Shown: one piece after another, positions 26,183-35,381 of the stretch
How the letters are laid out: each line of letters starts with the position of its first letter
Position numbering within the stretch: the first letter of the stretch is position 1
DNA from: Chitinophagaceae bacterium
GTDB lineage: Bacteria > Bacteroidota > Bacteroidia > Chitinophagales > Chitinophagaceae
Direction: 5' to 3'
Assembly: GCA_016787085.1 (NCBI GenBank)
Contig: JAEUVJ010000053.1
Span: forward strand, 1 to 64,000
DNA length: 64,000 bases
Position numbers and translations under genes: made by a program
Notes under the pieces: model-generated
What the model was told of the DNA's origin: nothing
What the model saw: only the letters and a program-made list of their open reading frames with translations
Database searches by the model: none

Positions 26183-27604
26183 TTATTTTACCGGTGACTG
26201 ATCAACGGGCCAGTCATCCGTACGGAACGGGCATAAAGGTAATCCTTCTTTGCTGAAAACGTTCCCGATGATCGTGTTCCCAAAGCCATAACGGACATGG
26301 ACCGGTTCTTTCAATGCCTTGTTCCAGACAACGATCTTATCGCCTTCGATTTTAGCTTCTGCAGGCAGCCATTCTTCTTTTTCGCCTGATATGAAAAATC
26401 CTGTAATGGTCTTGTTCTTTGCCACCAGGCCTGCGGGTGCATCGGTAAAGCGTAAAGACAATTTACCCTTTACTGTTTCTTTATTGCTGAACATAGGATT
26501 TTTATAAGCGCCTGCATCTTTATGATAGGTTTCTGCAAGGGCCCAGTTAGCCAGGCGGTTGCCTACGTCTCTTTTGTTGGATGGGTGAATATCTGTAACT
26601 GTATCTACAAGGTCAGTGATCACGACCATGCCGGTGCCGGGATGGTTCAGCGCCTTTGTTTGTTGTTCCTGTATCAATGCACCCACATTATGATTGCCGT
26701 ATTTAAAAGGAGCGATCTGTACATAATAGAATGGAAACGTTTTATCCCATTGCTTTCTCCAGCTGTCTATCATGGCTGTGAGCAGTGGCGTATAAGTATT
26801 GTTGGTGCCGGTGTTGCTTTCACCCTGGTACCAGATAGCCCCGGCAATACTGAACTTTGTAACAGGCGCCAGCATCCCGTTAAAGCTTAACCCCGGTTTG
26901 GATGGCCACCAAGCGAATTCCTGCAGTTTACCGGCAGCTTCTTTCAGTGCTGTATTACTATTCACTACTTCAGCAGGCGCCCATACTTCTGCCGGGGTAC
27001 CGCCCCAGCTGGCATTGATGAGGCCGATCGGTACATTCAGATCTTTATTCAGCTTTTTTCCAAAATAATATCCGACAGCACTGAACCCTTTCAATGAATT
27101 GGAATCGCAGACCTGCCACCTGGCTTTTACATCTTCCTGCGGATAGTCGGAGGCTGTGCGGGGAATATGAAAGAAACGAATGTTATTGTTATAGCAGGTG
27201 GGTAATTCCTCTTTTATAAAACCGGCTTTATTGTAATAACTCCATTCCATATTGGATTGCCCGCTGCAGAGCCATACTTCACCGATCAGGATATCATTCA
27301 ACACAACTTCTTCCCAGTCGCTTTTGATGGATATAGTGTAAGGGCCACCTGCTACCGGCGTTTTCAGTTTTACACTCCATTTGGCCGTGTTGGCCACTTT
27401 ACCCGTCATGGTAGTGCTGTTCCAACTGCCCGTAACTTTTACCTGCTGGCCGGTGCTTCCCCATCCCCAGATGGTAACGGAATCATTTTGCTGAAGCACC
27501 ATCCCCGAAGAGATGACAGCAGGAAAACGAAGTTGAGAAAATGAAGAAAAGGAAAGGGCCAGGAAGGTCAAAAGGGTCAGAAGCGAGGCAAAGAAAGATC
27601 GCAT
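26183..27604 (-). CDS. sialate O-acetylesterase family protein
   Basis: Protein of 473 aa from the ATG at 27604, which starts a good signal peptide (MRSFFASLLTLLTFLALSFS); a longer frame upstream is not needed. SGNH-type esterase: GEVWLCSGQSNMEW carries the nucleophile Ser in the GQSNM block, IWYQGESNT the second block, and the C-terminal DIHPSNKRDVGNRLA the Asp/His pair. The N-terminal beta-sandwich (LRFPAVISSGMVLQQNDSVT) is standard. It removes O-acetyl groups from sialic acids or other glycans outside the cytoplasm. The following small gene is three bases downstream. Confidence 0.93.
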   Translation of the reverse strand: MRSFFASLLTLLTFLALSFSSFSQLRFPAVISSGMVLQQNDSVTIWGWGSTGQQVKVTGSWNSTTMTGKVANTAKWSVKLKTPVAGGPYTISIKSDWEEVVLNDILIGEVWLCSGQSNMEWSYYNKAGFIKEELPTCYNNNIRFFHIPRTASDYPQEDVKARWQVCDSNSLKGFSAVGYYFGKKLNKDLNVPIGLINASWGGTPAEVWAPAEVVNSNTALKEAAGKLQEFAWWPSKPGLSFNGMLAPVTKFSIAGAIWYQGESNTGTNNTYTPLLTAMIDSWRKQWDKTFPFYYVQIAPFKYGNHNVGALIQEQQTKALNHPGTGMVVITDLVDTVTDIHPSNKRDVGNRLANWALAETYHKDAGAYKNPMFSNKETVKGKLSLRFTDAPAGLVAKNKTITGFFISGEKEEWLPAEAKIEGDKIVVWNKALKEPVHVRYGFGNTIIGNVFSKEGLPLCPFRTDDWPVDQSPVK

Positions 27605-27685
27605 GGCAAAAAAATTTGGCCGTAAAAGTAAGGAATGGAACAGTAAGATGCAGATGACTTTTGAACAGTGAAAATTGCAAGCTGG

Positions 27686-27764
27686 CTCCAGATGCCCGGG
27701 TCCGGTCTTCACAAACCCGGCTTTGCATCATTCTGATATTGGTGCGTGGGACAGGCACCAAGAG
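27686..27764. repeat. GC-rich dispersed intergenic repeat, copy A
   Basis: Contains the ordered blocks CCGGTCTTCACAAACCCGG and GGGACAGGCACC. The same blocks, in the same order, occur in reverse complement at 30474-30535. It lies upstream of a leftward gene, as does the other copy. Confidence 0.4.
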
Positions 27765-27857
27765 ACATCAATCCATGCAGTATAGTCTGCAATTCATTCA
27801 CGTTTCAGCAACCCGGAGAACTGCCCTGTATTTATTTTGCCGTTTGAACAGGAACGA

Positions 27858-28610
27858 ATGAGAATACTTTTTATCGGCGATAGTATAATCCGTGGCACGA
27901 CAGGAGTAAACTGGGTAAAACACTTAGCCCGCAAACACCCTGACTGGACCATAGAGAACGAAGGCGTGAACGGCGATACCCTGATACGGATCAAAGAGAG
28001 ACTGGAGAAAAAACTGCAACTGTCCCGCTCTTATGATGCGGTGGTGATACAGGGAGGCGCCAACGATATCCTCATACCTTCCCTGGAAGAAAAAGGGCCG
28101 CTGTTCCGGAAAGCGGCACAGCATTTATTGAATAAAGGCTACCGCCCTTTGGAGGAACTGACGGATGTTGAAACCATTCTCCATGATATGGTCAGCTTGG
28201 TAAAGCAACGTACCAAAGCGACCATCATACTGACCACGATCGGCTGCATGAGTGAAGACCCCGGCTTTTACCTGAATGACAGAAGAGATGAATTTAATGG
28301 CGTTATTCGTAATGTGGCACGGTATAGCGGCTGTGTGCTGGCCGATACAGCAGCGATCTTTAGCCAGTATCTCAGCAAGCGGAGAACAACCAGCTATTTC
28401 CTCAACAATTTTTTCAATACTGTATGGCTGGATGCTTTGCAGTGCCGTGTGCTGAACAGGGCCGATGCCTTAAGCCGGAACCGCGGTCTTCACCTGACCA
28501 TTGATGGTTTGCACCTTAACAGCCGGGGAGGGGTGATCTGGCTGCATGAAATAGAGAAACGGTTGCTTTGCTGCAACGACCCGGCATGGATCCGGGCCTT
28601 ACGAAAATAA
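27858..28610 (+). CDS. SGNH/GDSL hydrolase family protein
   Basis: Protein of 250 aa from the ATG at 27858, which has AGGAACGA just before it and begins the family's first block directly (MRILFIGDSIIRG, nucleophile Ser of GDS). Block III is GGANDIL (Asn) and block V is TIDGLHLNSRGG (Asp and His). No signal peptide, so cytoplasmic unless exported otherwise. An additional stretch (about 165-200, QYLSKRRTTSYFLNNFFNTVW) is longer than in the minimal fold. Family members are esterases or lipases with wide substrate range; the substrate here is unknown. Confidence 0.88.
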   Translation: MRILFIGDSIIRGTTGVNWVKHLARKHPDWTIENEGVNGDTLIRIKERLEKKLQLSRSYDAVVIQGGANDILIPSLEEKGPLFRKAAQHLLNKGYRPLEELTDVETILHDMVSLVKQRTKATIILTTIGCMSEDPGFYLNDRRDEFNGVIRNVARYSGCVLADTAAIFSQYLSKRRTTSYFLNNFFNTVWLDALQCRVLNRADALSRNRGLHLTIDGLHLNSRGGVIWLHEIEKRLLCCNDPAWIRALRK

Positions 28611-28620
28611 ATGATCACGG

Positions 28621-30402
28621 TTATTTCTGCTTTTCAGCCCATGCGTCCATTCTTTGCTCCAATACATCTAATGGTACGCAGCCATAGCTTAAGAACTCAT
28701 CATGAAAAGCAGCGAGACTGAATGTATTCCCCAGTTGCTTTGTATACTTATTTCGCAGCTCCCATATTTTAATTGAGCCTATCTTATAACCCAGCGCCTG
28801 CCCGGGGATAGCCATATAGCGTTCGATCTCTGCCGTAGCGCCTTCTTTACTGATAGCTTCATTGTCCATCATGTATTTGATCGCTTCTTCACGGGTCATG
28901 TTCTTTGTATGCATACCGGCATCCACCACTAGGCGGATAGCCCGGTGGATCTCATCACCCAGGGCGCCCATATATTGGTAAGGATCGGAGTAAAGACCTA
29001 ACTCTTTACCAAGGCTCTCCGTGTATAAGGCCCAGCCTTCTCCATAAGCGCCATACCATAAGAAACGGCGGAACTTAGGAAGCGTGGTGTCTTCGTTCTG
29101 CAGGCTGTTCTGGTAATGATGACCGGGTATGGCTTCATGCAGGAAAAGGTTTTCCATTCCGCTGGTAGTATTGAATTGCGTAGCATCTACAATGGGGATG
29201 TAAAATATACCGGGTCTGCTTCCGTCAGGGGCGCCGGGATTGTATTCGGCCGCAGCACTGGCAGCCCTGAATGCTTCCGTTTGCCTGATCTCGAATTTTG
29301 TTTTCGGAAACTTGCCAAACAAATGCGACAGGTGGGGTTCTATTTTAGCCTGTATGGCCCTGTAAGCATCCAGTATCTCTTCCGCCCGGGTATAGGGCAT
29401 GAATTTTTTATCGGTACGCAGGTAAACAAAGAATGAATCAAGTGAGCCGGTAAAGCCAACTGAATTCTTTACACTATCCATCAGTCCGCGGATACGTTTT
29501 ACTTCCTGTAAACCGGTATTATATATTTCATCAGGCGTCTTGGTTGTGGTGGTCCATGCCCTGGCAATATACCTGTAGTACTCATCCCCGCCGGGCAAAG
29601 CGCTGATGCCGGTTGTTTTTCTTGCCTTTGGTAAATACTCATTTTTTAAAAAGACAGCCAGTTTTTGATACGCAGGCACCAGTTGTCCTTCGATCAATTT
29701 TTTATATTCGCCCGTGATCCGGTTTTTATCGGCATCACTAAAATCAGCAGGCAGATTAGTCACAGGCCCATAAAATATACTTTTTGTGACATCCGCTGTT
29801 ACCATCGCTTCCATCTGGGGTATCATTTTGACGACGAGTTTTTCCGGCAGAACGATCCCCGCAGTCATTCCCCTTTTGAAATAGACAATAGCACTGTCGG
29901 CCCAGGCATTAAAGACGGTTGCTCTTTTCACCCAGTTGTCGTAATCTTCTGTTGTCTTGAAAGGCTGATTACCCGATCCGCTTCCGATCTGCCCCATTGT
30001 AAGTGGTAATCCCCAGAATTGCTGAAAAGGTATATAGGTAGTGAAACGATATTGCAGGCCTTCCAGGCTGATGTTCATTTCATGTTTAAATACATCATAG
30101 CTGGTTTTATCATTTTCACTTAATGAGTCCCTGTTGAACTTTTCAAGAGCAGATAGATTCTTTGTATAAAATGCTTTCAGTTTTGCTACATGCTCATCTG
30201 TAAAGTCAATATACAGCCGGTCGTTAAATCCTTTTTCGCCATTGGCGGTTGCTTCGATCGGGAATAAGCTCATCCTTTCGTTATAATAGTTTTCGAACAG
30301 GGCAGCGAGTTCTTTATTTCCTTCCGCAGCGGGAATAGTTGTTTCTGTTTGGCAGGCGGACAATACTAAAGCAATAAAAAATAGGAACAGGATATTCTTC
30401 AT
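28621..30402 (-). CDS. DUF885 family lipoprotein (putative metallopeptidase)
   Basis: Protein of 593 aa from the ATG at 30402, which starts a lipoprotein signal with lipobox LVLSAC. The family hallmark HEAIPGHHYQ (HExxPGHH) is a gluzincin-like zinc motif. Downstream come FLWYGAYGEGWALYTESLG and the conserved C-terminal KIWELRNKYTKQLG. DUF885 proteins are long, helical and widespread in Bacteroidota and Proteobacteria. Peptidase activity is inferred from the zinc motif; natural substrates are not established. Start choice rests on the signal peptide. Confidence 0.92.
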   Translation of the reverse strand: MKNILFLFFIALVLSACQTETTIPAAEGNKELAALFENYYNERMSLFPIEATANGEKGFNDRLYIDFTDEHVAKLKAFYTKNLSALEKFNRDSLSENDKTSYDVFKHEMNISLEGLQYRFTTYIPFQQFWGLPLTMGQIGSGSGNQPFKTTEDYDNWVKRATVFNAWADSAIVYFKRGMTAGIVLPEKLVVKMIPQMEAMVTADVTKSIFYGPVTNLPADFSDADKNRITGEYKKLIEGQLVPAYQKLAVFLKNEYLPKARKTTGISALPGGDEYYRYIARAWTTTTKTPDEIYNTGLQEVKRIRGLMDSVKNSVGFTGSLDSFFVYLRTDKKFMPYTRAEEILDAYRAIQAKIEPHLSHLFGKFPKTKFEIRQTEAFRAASAAAEYNPGAPDGSRPGIFYIPIVDATQFNTTSGMENLFLHEAIPGHHYQNSLQNEDTTLPKFRRFLWYGAYGEGWALYTESLGKELGLYSDPYQYMGALGDEIHRAIRLVVDAGMHTKNMTREEAIKYMMDNEAISKEGATAEIERYMAIPGQALGYKIGSIKIWELRNKYTKQLGNTFSLAAFHDEFLSYGCVPLDVLEQRMDAWAEKQK

Positions 30403-30473
30403 AAAAGGGATTGAAAGCGGAAGATAGTAATTTGCTGTTTTTACCGCTGCAAATAATGAGCAGCGGTTTCGGG

Positions 30474-30535
30474 CACCCGGGGTTCCTGTCCCGGGCATCC
30501 GGGTTTGTGTCTCCACGAATCCGGATCAGAACTTT
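30474..30535. repeat. GC-rich dispersed intergenic repeat, copy B
   Basis: On the minus strand it has CCGGATTCGTGGAGACAC, AAACCCGGATGCCC and GGGACAGGAACC, matching the block order of 27686-27764. It sits in the leader region of the DUF885 gene. Confidence 0.4.
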
Positions 30536-30686
30536 GCCATGCGGCTTTTTTGTTGGATATTAGCTGTTCGTTACAGCGTACTGTTGTACGCAACTGACCC
30601 TGCCAATAACCGATTAACCTGTTCTGAATCCCGATATCATTTGCAGTAACCTGTTCCGGGAAACCATCCATTTATTAATCAGCGCT

Positions 30687-31475
30687 ATGCAAGTCACGAT
30701 TATCACCAGGAGAGGGCTGTTTGTTTTGTTCGTCTTTTTTTGTGCCGGCCATGCCGCTCTTTCGCAACGGCAAAACCTATTATTGGAAAGTACTTTTGAG
30801 AATGGCTCCTATCTGGCGGGCTGGAATAACAGCCAGCATTGCTGCGCTTATTCGGTACAGCAGACTACAGAACAAATAAAAGGTGGAAGCAATGCCCTTC
30901 GGATGGAGGTGCGGAGTACAGACCCCGGCGTGAGCGGTTCGATACGGTCAGAAATAGCGCTGAATACAGATCCGCTTAATGAAGACCGCTGGTATGGTTT
31001 TTCCCTTTACTTAAAGGATTGGGCAGATGATGCAGCTCCTGAAAGCGTCTTCCAGTGGCACCCGGATAATACATCAGGCTCGGCGGCCATGTCCTTGCAT
31101 GTTGCCGGGGGAAGTTTCAGTTTTACCACCAATAATACCGGGGGTACTTCAGATAATGAATATATTGATCTTGGCCCTGTAATATCAAACAAGTGGATTG
31201 ATTTTGTTATCCGTATCCGCTGGTCCACCGATTCTACGGGGTTGCTCCAGTTATGGATGAACAGGAACCTGATGATTGATCGGTCAGGAGTGAAAAATGC
31301 TGCTATAGAATCTTACTTTAAACTCGGTATCAATAAATTCGGATGGGGTCACCAATCTTCGGCCATCAGCCAGCGTATTGCGTATTATGATGAGGTCAGG
31401 ATCGGCAATGCCAATGCTTCCTATAAAGACGTCGCCCCTTTTCTTCCCAAACGGGATTATTTCGGAGGACTGTAA
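30687..31475 (+). CDS. exported polysaccharide lyase-like protein
   Basis: Protein of 262 aa. Signal peptide with core LFVLFVFFCAGHAALSQ. The rest is a single jelly-roll domain like the heparin lyase I type Polysacc_lyase family: LLLESTFENG at the start, SIRSEIAL (the RSE motif), RWYGFSLYLKDW, VFQWHP, WIDFVIRIRWS and the closing ISQRIAYYDEVRIGNA. The Gln/His of FQWH fit the active site of these lyases. Substrate unknown. It is close (22 bases) to the convergent histidine kinase gene. Confidence 0.82.
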   Translation: MQVTIITRRGLFVLFVFFCAGHAALSQRQNLLLESTFENGSYLAGWNNSQHCCAYSVQQTTEQIKGGSNALRMEVRSTDPGVSGSIRSEIALNTDPLNEDRWYGFSLYLKDWADDAAPESVFQWHPDNTSGSAAMSLHVAGGSFSFTTNNTGGTSDNEYIDLGPVISNKWIDFVIRIRWSTDSTGLLQLWMNRNLMIDRSGVKNAAIESYFKLGINKFGWGHQSSAISQRIAYYDEVRIGNANASYKDVAPFLPKRDYFGGL

Positions 31476-31497
31476 TTTTTGAATTTATTGTTCTTTA

Positions 31498-32559
31498 TTA
31501 TTGCACAGGAGGATGGAGGGGTATATTTATTTTGACCGTACATCCTTTGCCCGGCGCCGTAATAAAGGCTGCCTTTCCTTTACATCGCTCTGCCCGGAAG
31601 AAGATATTCTGAATACCCAGACCTTTTTTGACTTTCATAAAGTCAAATCCACGTCCGTTGTCGCTAATCGCAAGATGGAGTTGCCTTTCATGTTGTATTA
31701 ATTCAATTCTCACCTGTTTGGCATCTGCGTATTTCAGGATATTGTTCATCTGCTCCTGTATGATGCGGTAGAGGGCCAGTTGTACATCGGGGCCGGCTGG
31801 GATATGCCTGTCAGGGCAATAGAATATGGTTTTGAATTTTTTTAGCTGGTTAATGCTTTCTGCCAGGTCGTCAATGGCATCAGGCAGCCCGAGATTAAAG
31901 ATGATGTTGGGGCTGATGCGGTGGCTGATATTCCTGATCTCCTGCAAGGCTTCTACCAGGTTTTTCTCAGCGCTGGTAAGCATCCCGCTTTTACATTCTT
32001 CATGTGCTCTTTCCAGGAATAGCTTTGATGTGGCTAATTTTTGATTGACATTATCATGCAATTCGTCTGAGATCTCTTTTCTTTCCCTTTCCTGTGTTTC
32101 CACGATCGCATTCAGCATACTTTCTTCCATCTCTTTTCGCTGTGTCAGGTCGCGGGTCACTTTCGTGAAACCAATTACAGACCGATCCTTTTCATGAATA
32201 CTGGTGATGATCACACTGCCCCAGAACATACTGCCGTCTTTACGGACCCGCCATCCTTCCTGTACCGATTTACCCAATCGGGCAGCTTCTGCCAGTATTT
32301 TTTCCGGTACATGATTTTCCCGGTCATCAGCTGTGTAAAATATTTTGAAACTCCGGCCGATGATCTCTTCACTTCTATAGCCTTTGATCTTTTCAGCGCC
32401 TTTGTTCCAGTTGATCACCATCCCTGTGGTATCAAGCAGCAGAATGGCGTAGTCTTCTACTTCTTCGATCATTTTGTGGTAGATACTCTCGTCAAGCAGG
32501 ATGTCAGGGAATGGATGGCGGACCGCCAGCAGATTTTCCTTCGGTTTTTTGGGCCTCAT
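31498..32559 (-). CDS. PAS-domain sensor histidine kinase, HisKA_3 type
   Basis: Protein of 353 aa without membrane segments, so a cytoplasmic sensor. A PAS domain (about 27-140: AILLLDTTGMVINWNKGAEK, FWGSVIITSIHEKD) leads through the typical PAC linker RDLTQRKEMEESM to a HisKA_3 dimerisation helix ERERKEISDELHDNVNQKL, phospho-His H168. The ATPase has DNGRGFD. Kinases of this NarX-like class pair with LuxR-type regulators; none is adjacent, so its partner lies elsewhere. Confidence 0.93.
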   Translation of the reverse strand: MRPKKPKENLLAVRHPFPDILLDESIYHKMIEEVEDYAILLLDTTGMVINWNKGAEKIKGYRSEEIIGRSFKIFYTADDRENHVPEKILAEAARLGKSVQEGWRVRKDGSMFWGSVIITSIHEKDRSVIGFTKVTRDLTQRKEMEESMLNAIVETQERERKEISDELHDNVNQKLATSKLFLERAHEECKSGMLTSAEKNLVEALQEIRNISHRISPNIIFNLGLPDAIDDLAESINQLKKFKTIFYCPDRHIPAGPDVQLALYRIIQEQMNNILKYADAKQVRIELIQHERQLHLAISDNGRGFDFMKVKKGLGIQNIFFRAERCKGKAAFITAPGKGCTVKINIPLHPPVQ

Positions 32560-32792
32560 GTTGCGGGATTATAGGATAAGTAAAAGACCTCCCCGGCACA
32601 ATCGTTATTTAATCTTTGATCACAAAGAGAATTTTCATTTTAAATATACATTTTTTTGTAATGTATTATCCCTATTCTTGAAATATGTCAATTTTCTTTT
32701 TTTAACCGCCGTGCTTACCGGTAAGATATTATGAGCGGCTGCTGCATCATTATGATTATTCATCTTACATTAGCTGATAAAAACTGTCAAAC

Positions 32793-33299
32793 ATGAATCT
32801 TCTTATCACCAGCAGAGCAGCCCTCTTCATCCTGGCCGGCTCTTTTCTTTTCTCTTTCACTACGATTGCCGACAAAACCAGTTTTGCCGGTTCATGGGTA
32901 TTGAATGAAGGCAAAAGCGAGCTTGGTAATTTTGGCCGCTTTGCCGCCCGTAAAATAAAAGTGGAGCAAAAGGAGGACGCTATCGGTATTGCCAAAACAT
33001 CGCCATCTCCGGGTGGGGATGATGTGACCACCACAGAAACACTTACTTTCGATGGGAAAGCTTCGGAGACCACTGTATTCGGCGGCTCCAAAAAGAAATC
33101 TGCTGCGAAATGGTCAGAAGACGGTAAAAGCCTTGTGATCAGTTACACCATTGCTTTTGAAAGGAATGGGCAAACCTTTGATATTAACGGAACGGAAACC
33201 TGGACCTTGACGAATGAAGGTAAATCGCTATCAGTACAGACTGTTTCTACATCGCCACAGGGAGAGCGGTCTACAAAGGCATTATATGATAAAGAGTAA
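32793..33299 (+). CDS. exported hypothetical protein (lipocalin-like)
   Basis: Protein of 168 aa. Signal peptide MNLLITSRAALFILAGSFLF followed by FAGSWVLNEGKSELGNFG, the opening of a small all-beta lipocalin-like domain often found in exported Bacteroidota proteins. The C-terminal GTETWTLTNEGKSLSVQTVS closes the barrel. No known catalytic residues. The 3' end lies just before a 42-base perfect palindrome. Confidence 0.8.
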   Translation: MNLLITSRAALFILAGSFLFSFTTIADKTSFAGSWVLNEGKSELGNFGRFAARKIKVEQKEDAIGIAKTSPSPGGDDVTTTETLTFDGKASETTVFGGSKKKSAAKWSEDGKSLVISYTIAFERNGQTFDINGTETWTLTNEGKSLSVQTVSTSPQGERSTKALYDKE

Positions 33300-33320
33300 T
33301 GCACCGTTTGCATTACTGAA

Positions 33321-33362
33321 AATGAAAAGAGGCAGGATGGTACCATCCTGCCTCTTTTCATT
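33321..33362. terminator. perfect 42-base palindromic bidirectional terminator
   Basis: 21-bp arms without mismatch, centred on GGTACC at 33339-33344; the arms contain AAAAGAGGCAGGAT and its complement. It separates two convergent genes and ends both transcripts. Confidence 0.88.
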
Positions 33363-33387
33363 GTATATGCGGGAAAGGAACTAATAC

Positions 33388-33843
33388 TCAGAATCTTTTC
33401 CGGTCCCTGTCGTTGTTATTACCGTACTTGTTGTATCCACCACCGCCACCGCTGCTGCCTCCACCCCGGTATCCGCCACCGCCGCCGGAGCTACCACCAC
33501 GATACCCGCCGCCACCACTGCTGCCTCCGCCCCGGTTACCCCCTCCGTATCCTCCGCCACCGCCTCTGCCGCCACCGCCATATCCTCCGCCACCACCGCC
33601 AGGCTTATCTTCAGCTGCTTTTACGATCAGTGGTTTCTTGCCCAGCGAAATATCATTCAGGCTTTCAATAGCATCTTTGGCTTCGGCTTCATTAGGCATA
33701 TCTACAAAGCCAAATCCTTTGCTTTTTCCTGTTTCCCTGTCCATCACCACTTTGGCAGAAGCAATGGTGCCAAATTTTTCAAATATCTCTTCGAGTTCAG
33801 CATCATCCAGGTCGTAAGGAAGACCGGCAACAAAAATTTTCAT
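33388..33843 (-). CDS. glycine-rich RRM RNA-binding protein
   Basis: Protein of 151 aa. One RRM (residues 1-78) with RNP2 IFVAGL at 3-8 and RNP1 KGFGFVDM at about 42-49. The C-terminus is a low-complexity Gly-rich region of GGGGGYGGG, GGNRGGG and GGGYRGG repeats with a basic end (NDRDRKRF), as in cold-induced RNA-binding proteins of cyanobacteria and Bacteroidota. It binds RNA, probably as a chaperone. An exact -7 box (TAATTTTG) lies just upstream. The opposite strand of the Gly-rich part gives a spurious proline-rich frame. Confidence 0.95.
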   Translation of the reverse strand: MKIFVAGLPYDLDDAELEEIFEKFGTIASAKVVMDRETGKSKGFGFVDMPNEAEAKDAIESLNDISLGKKPLIVKAAEDKPGGGGGGYGGGGRGGGGGYGGGNRGGGSSGGGGYRGGSSGGGGGYRGGGSSGGGGGYNKYGNNNDRDRKRF

Positions 33844-33857
33844 TTATTCGTTTTGGA

Positions 33858-33865
33858 CAAAATTA
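33858..33865 (-). promoter_or_regulatory. -7 box of the RRM protein gene
   Basis: TAATTTTG on the minus strand, an exact TAnnTTTG match, 14 bases before the ATG, giving a very short leader. Confidence 0.6.
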
Positions 33866-34071
33866 GAACTAATGTAGATACCTGCCCCGGAAAAATTCCC
33901 ATATGTTTTCCAGATATATTACCCATGATCCCGGGCAAAAATGTGGCTGCATTGTAATAAATCGTACCTTTTAAGTGGTTTCGCATCGCTCCTGTGTTGA
34001 TCCGGCCCGGTAAATCCTGCCTTCCGGCCAGCAATAACTGACTTTTCATTCTTCACCTAAAAATAAAAGTC

Positions 34072-35319
34072 ATGAAACCTCTTACAGCAGTTCTCTTTAC
34101 GGGCATCCCTGTTTTGCTCATTTCAGGAATGGTTTCCGGACAGATTGTCTCTATTGAAGACGAGGCCCGGGGCGCCGGTATCTTCTCGAAGGGGGTCAAC
34201 AGGATCGTCATGGAGCGCAACATTGACTTCACCACTTTCAAGACTAAGTTCGACGGGGTGAATACAGGCCGCTCCAATAGCTGGCAACTGCATGCGGAAG
34301 GAAGCCGCTTTCTTATTGATGGATTTGCGATAGGCGGTGATATTGATGTGAACGCTACCGGGTGGCGGCCGGTCAGCAATAATGATGTGCTGGTAAGAAA
34401 TTGGATGGTGACGCCACATGCTTTGTATGGTAAGAGTTTGTCAGGTACTATTAATATTTACGGAAAAGCAGGGGTCGGTTTTGGCAGTAACAAAACTATC
34501 AACGAGACCCCTTCCGGAAGTACAACCAATAAGGCGAACCTATTCAGTTACAGCCTGACGGCCGGGCTTCCTTTCCTGGCCAAGAAGGGCAGCAATACCT
34601 ACCTGACACCCTATGTTTCTTACCGGCATATCACTTATGATTACGATGACGGAAAGGAAAAAGTAAACCGCCTGTCAGCGGGCATCAAACTAGAACTATA
34701 CTCTCCCTGCAGCGAAATGAGATGCGATAGGAAGAATGGGTATGCCCTCACCAAAAGCATGTATGACCAGGGAAGCAGTTATATCGGTTATTACTCACGG
34801 GGTATGATCGCTTTTGGTTCCTCCGAAACAGAGTATGATAACTTTCCTGATACTGATAAGGAAAACTTTACAGATGGCAGCCTGAAACTGGATTATGTTT
34901 ATTATATCGCCGATAATTTTGGAGTAGGGGCCGGTCTGAATATAAAAGGAGAAGTACAGAAATCGGATGATAATAATTATAAGTTTACTACCACTGGGCT
35001 GACGTTTTCCCCGCAGTTCGTAGTGAATATGCCGGTTGACAACTGGGCGAGAAATTTTTTCTTACAGGGAGAAGGTTCATTTGGTTCACAGAAAACCGTC
35101 TTTGATTTTGGCTCTGCCAGCAATGAAGACAAATACGGGGTTGCCGGTTTTGGCGCCTATATCGGTTATAACACCCTTTTCGGAAAGAACACTTCTTTTA
35201 CCTATATGGTGGGCTACCTGTCTGAAACCATTAAAGACAAGGACAATGATCAGAAAGAACAGTACAATGGATTGAATTTCCAGGCAGGGCTCCGGTTCAT
35301 GATCGGGAAGAAGTTTTAA
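34072..35319 (+). CDS. outer membrane beta-barrel protein
   Basis: Protein of 415 aa. Signal peptide core AVLFTGIPVLLISGMVSGQ. The rest consists of amphipathic strands with aromatic girdles (TYLTPYVSYRHITYDYDD, FTYMVGYLSETIKD) in two halves, each resembling a barrel of about eight strands, and ends with GLNFQAGLRFMIGKKF, a terminal Phe as needed for BAM insertion. No TonB box or plug. A transporter or structural porin-like protein; substrate unknown. Confidence 0.82.
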   Translation: MKPLTAVLFTGIPVLLISGMVSGQIVSIEDEARGAGIFSKGVNRIVMERNIDFTTFKTKFDGVNTGRSNSWQLHAEGSRFLIDGFAIGGDIDVNATGWRPVSNNDVLVRNWMVTPHALYGKSLSGTINIYGKAGVGFGSNKTINETPSGSTTNKANLFSYSLTAGLPFLAKKGSNTYLTPYVSYRHITYDYDDGKEKVNRLSAGIKLELYSPCSEMRCDRKNGYALTKSMYDQGSSYIGYYSRGMIAFGSSETEYDNFPDTDKENFTDGSLKLDYVYYIADNFGVGAGLNIKGEVQKSDDNNYKFTTTGLTFSPQFVVNMPVDNWARNFFLQGEGSFGSQKTVFDFGSASNEDKYGVAGFGAYIGYNTLFGKNTSFTYMVGYLSETIKDKDNDQKEQYNGLNFQAGLRFMIGKKF

Positions 35320-35381
35320 GTGAATAACGAATGCCTGCGCAGAACAGGATATTGGCAATTGCTTGTCAGTATCTTTCCTGT

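Noticed and set aside
27483..27761. Open frame on the minus strand upstream of the sialate O-acetylesterase gene
   Set aside because: It overlaps the esterase start and a dispersed repeat, and its sequence is low-complexity hydrophobic.
30441..30671. 76-codon open frame on the minus strand
   Set aside because: It covers repeat copy B in the DUF885 leader and shows no family features.
19236..31475. A polysaccharide utilisation locus
   Set aside because: Pullulanase, acetylesterase and lyase-like genes are scattered on both strands with unrelated genes between, and there is no SusC/SusD pair.
33420..33600. Short-period repeats that might suggest a CRISPR array or satellite
   Set aside because: They are GGN-codon repeats within the RRM protein's Gly-rich tail, in frame and without unique spacers.
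33413..33817. Proline-rich open frame on the plus strand
   Set aside because: It is the complement of the glycine-codon repeats of the RRM protein gene, which has clear RNP motifs and a promoter.
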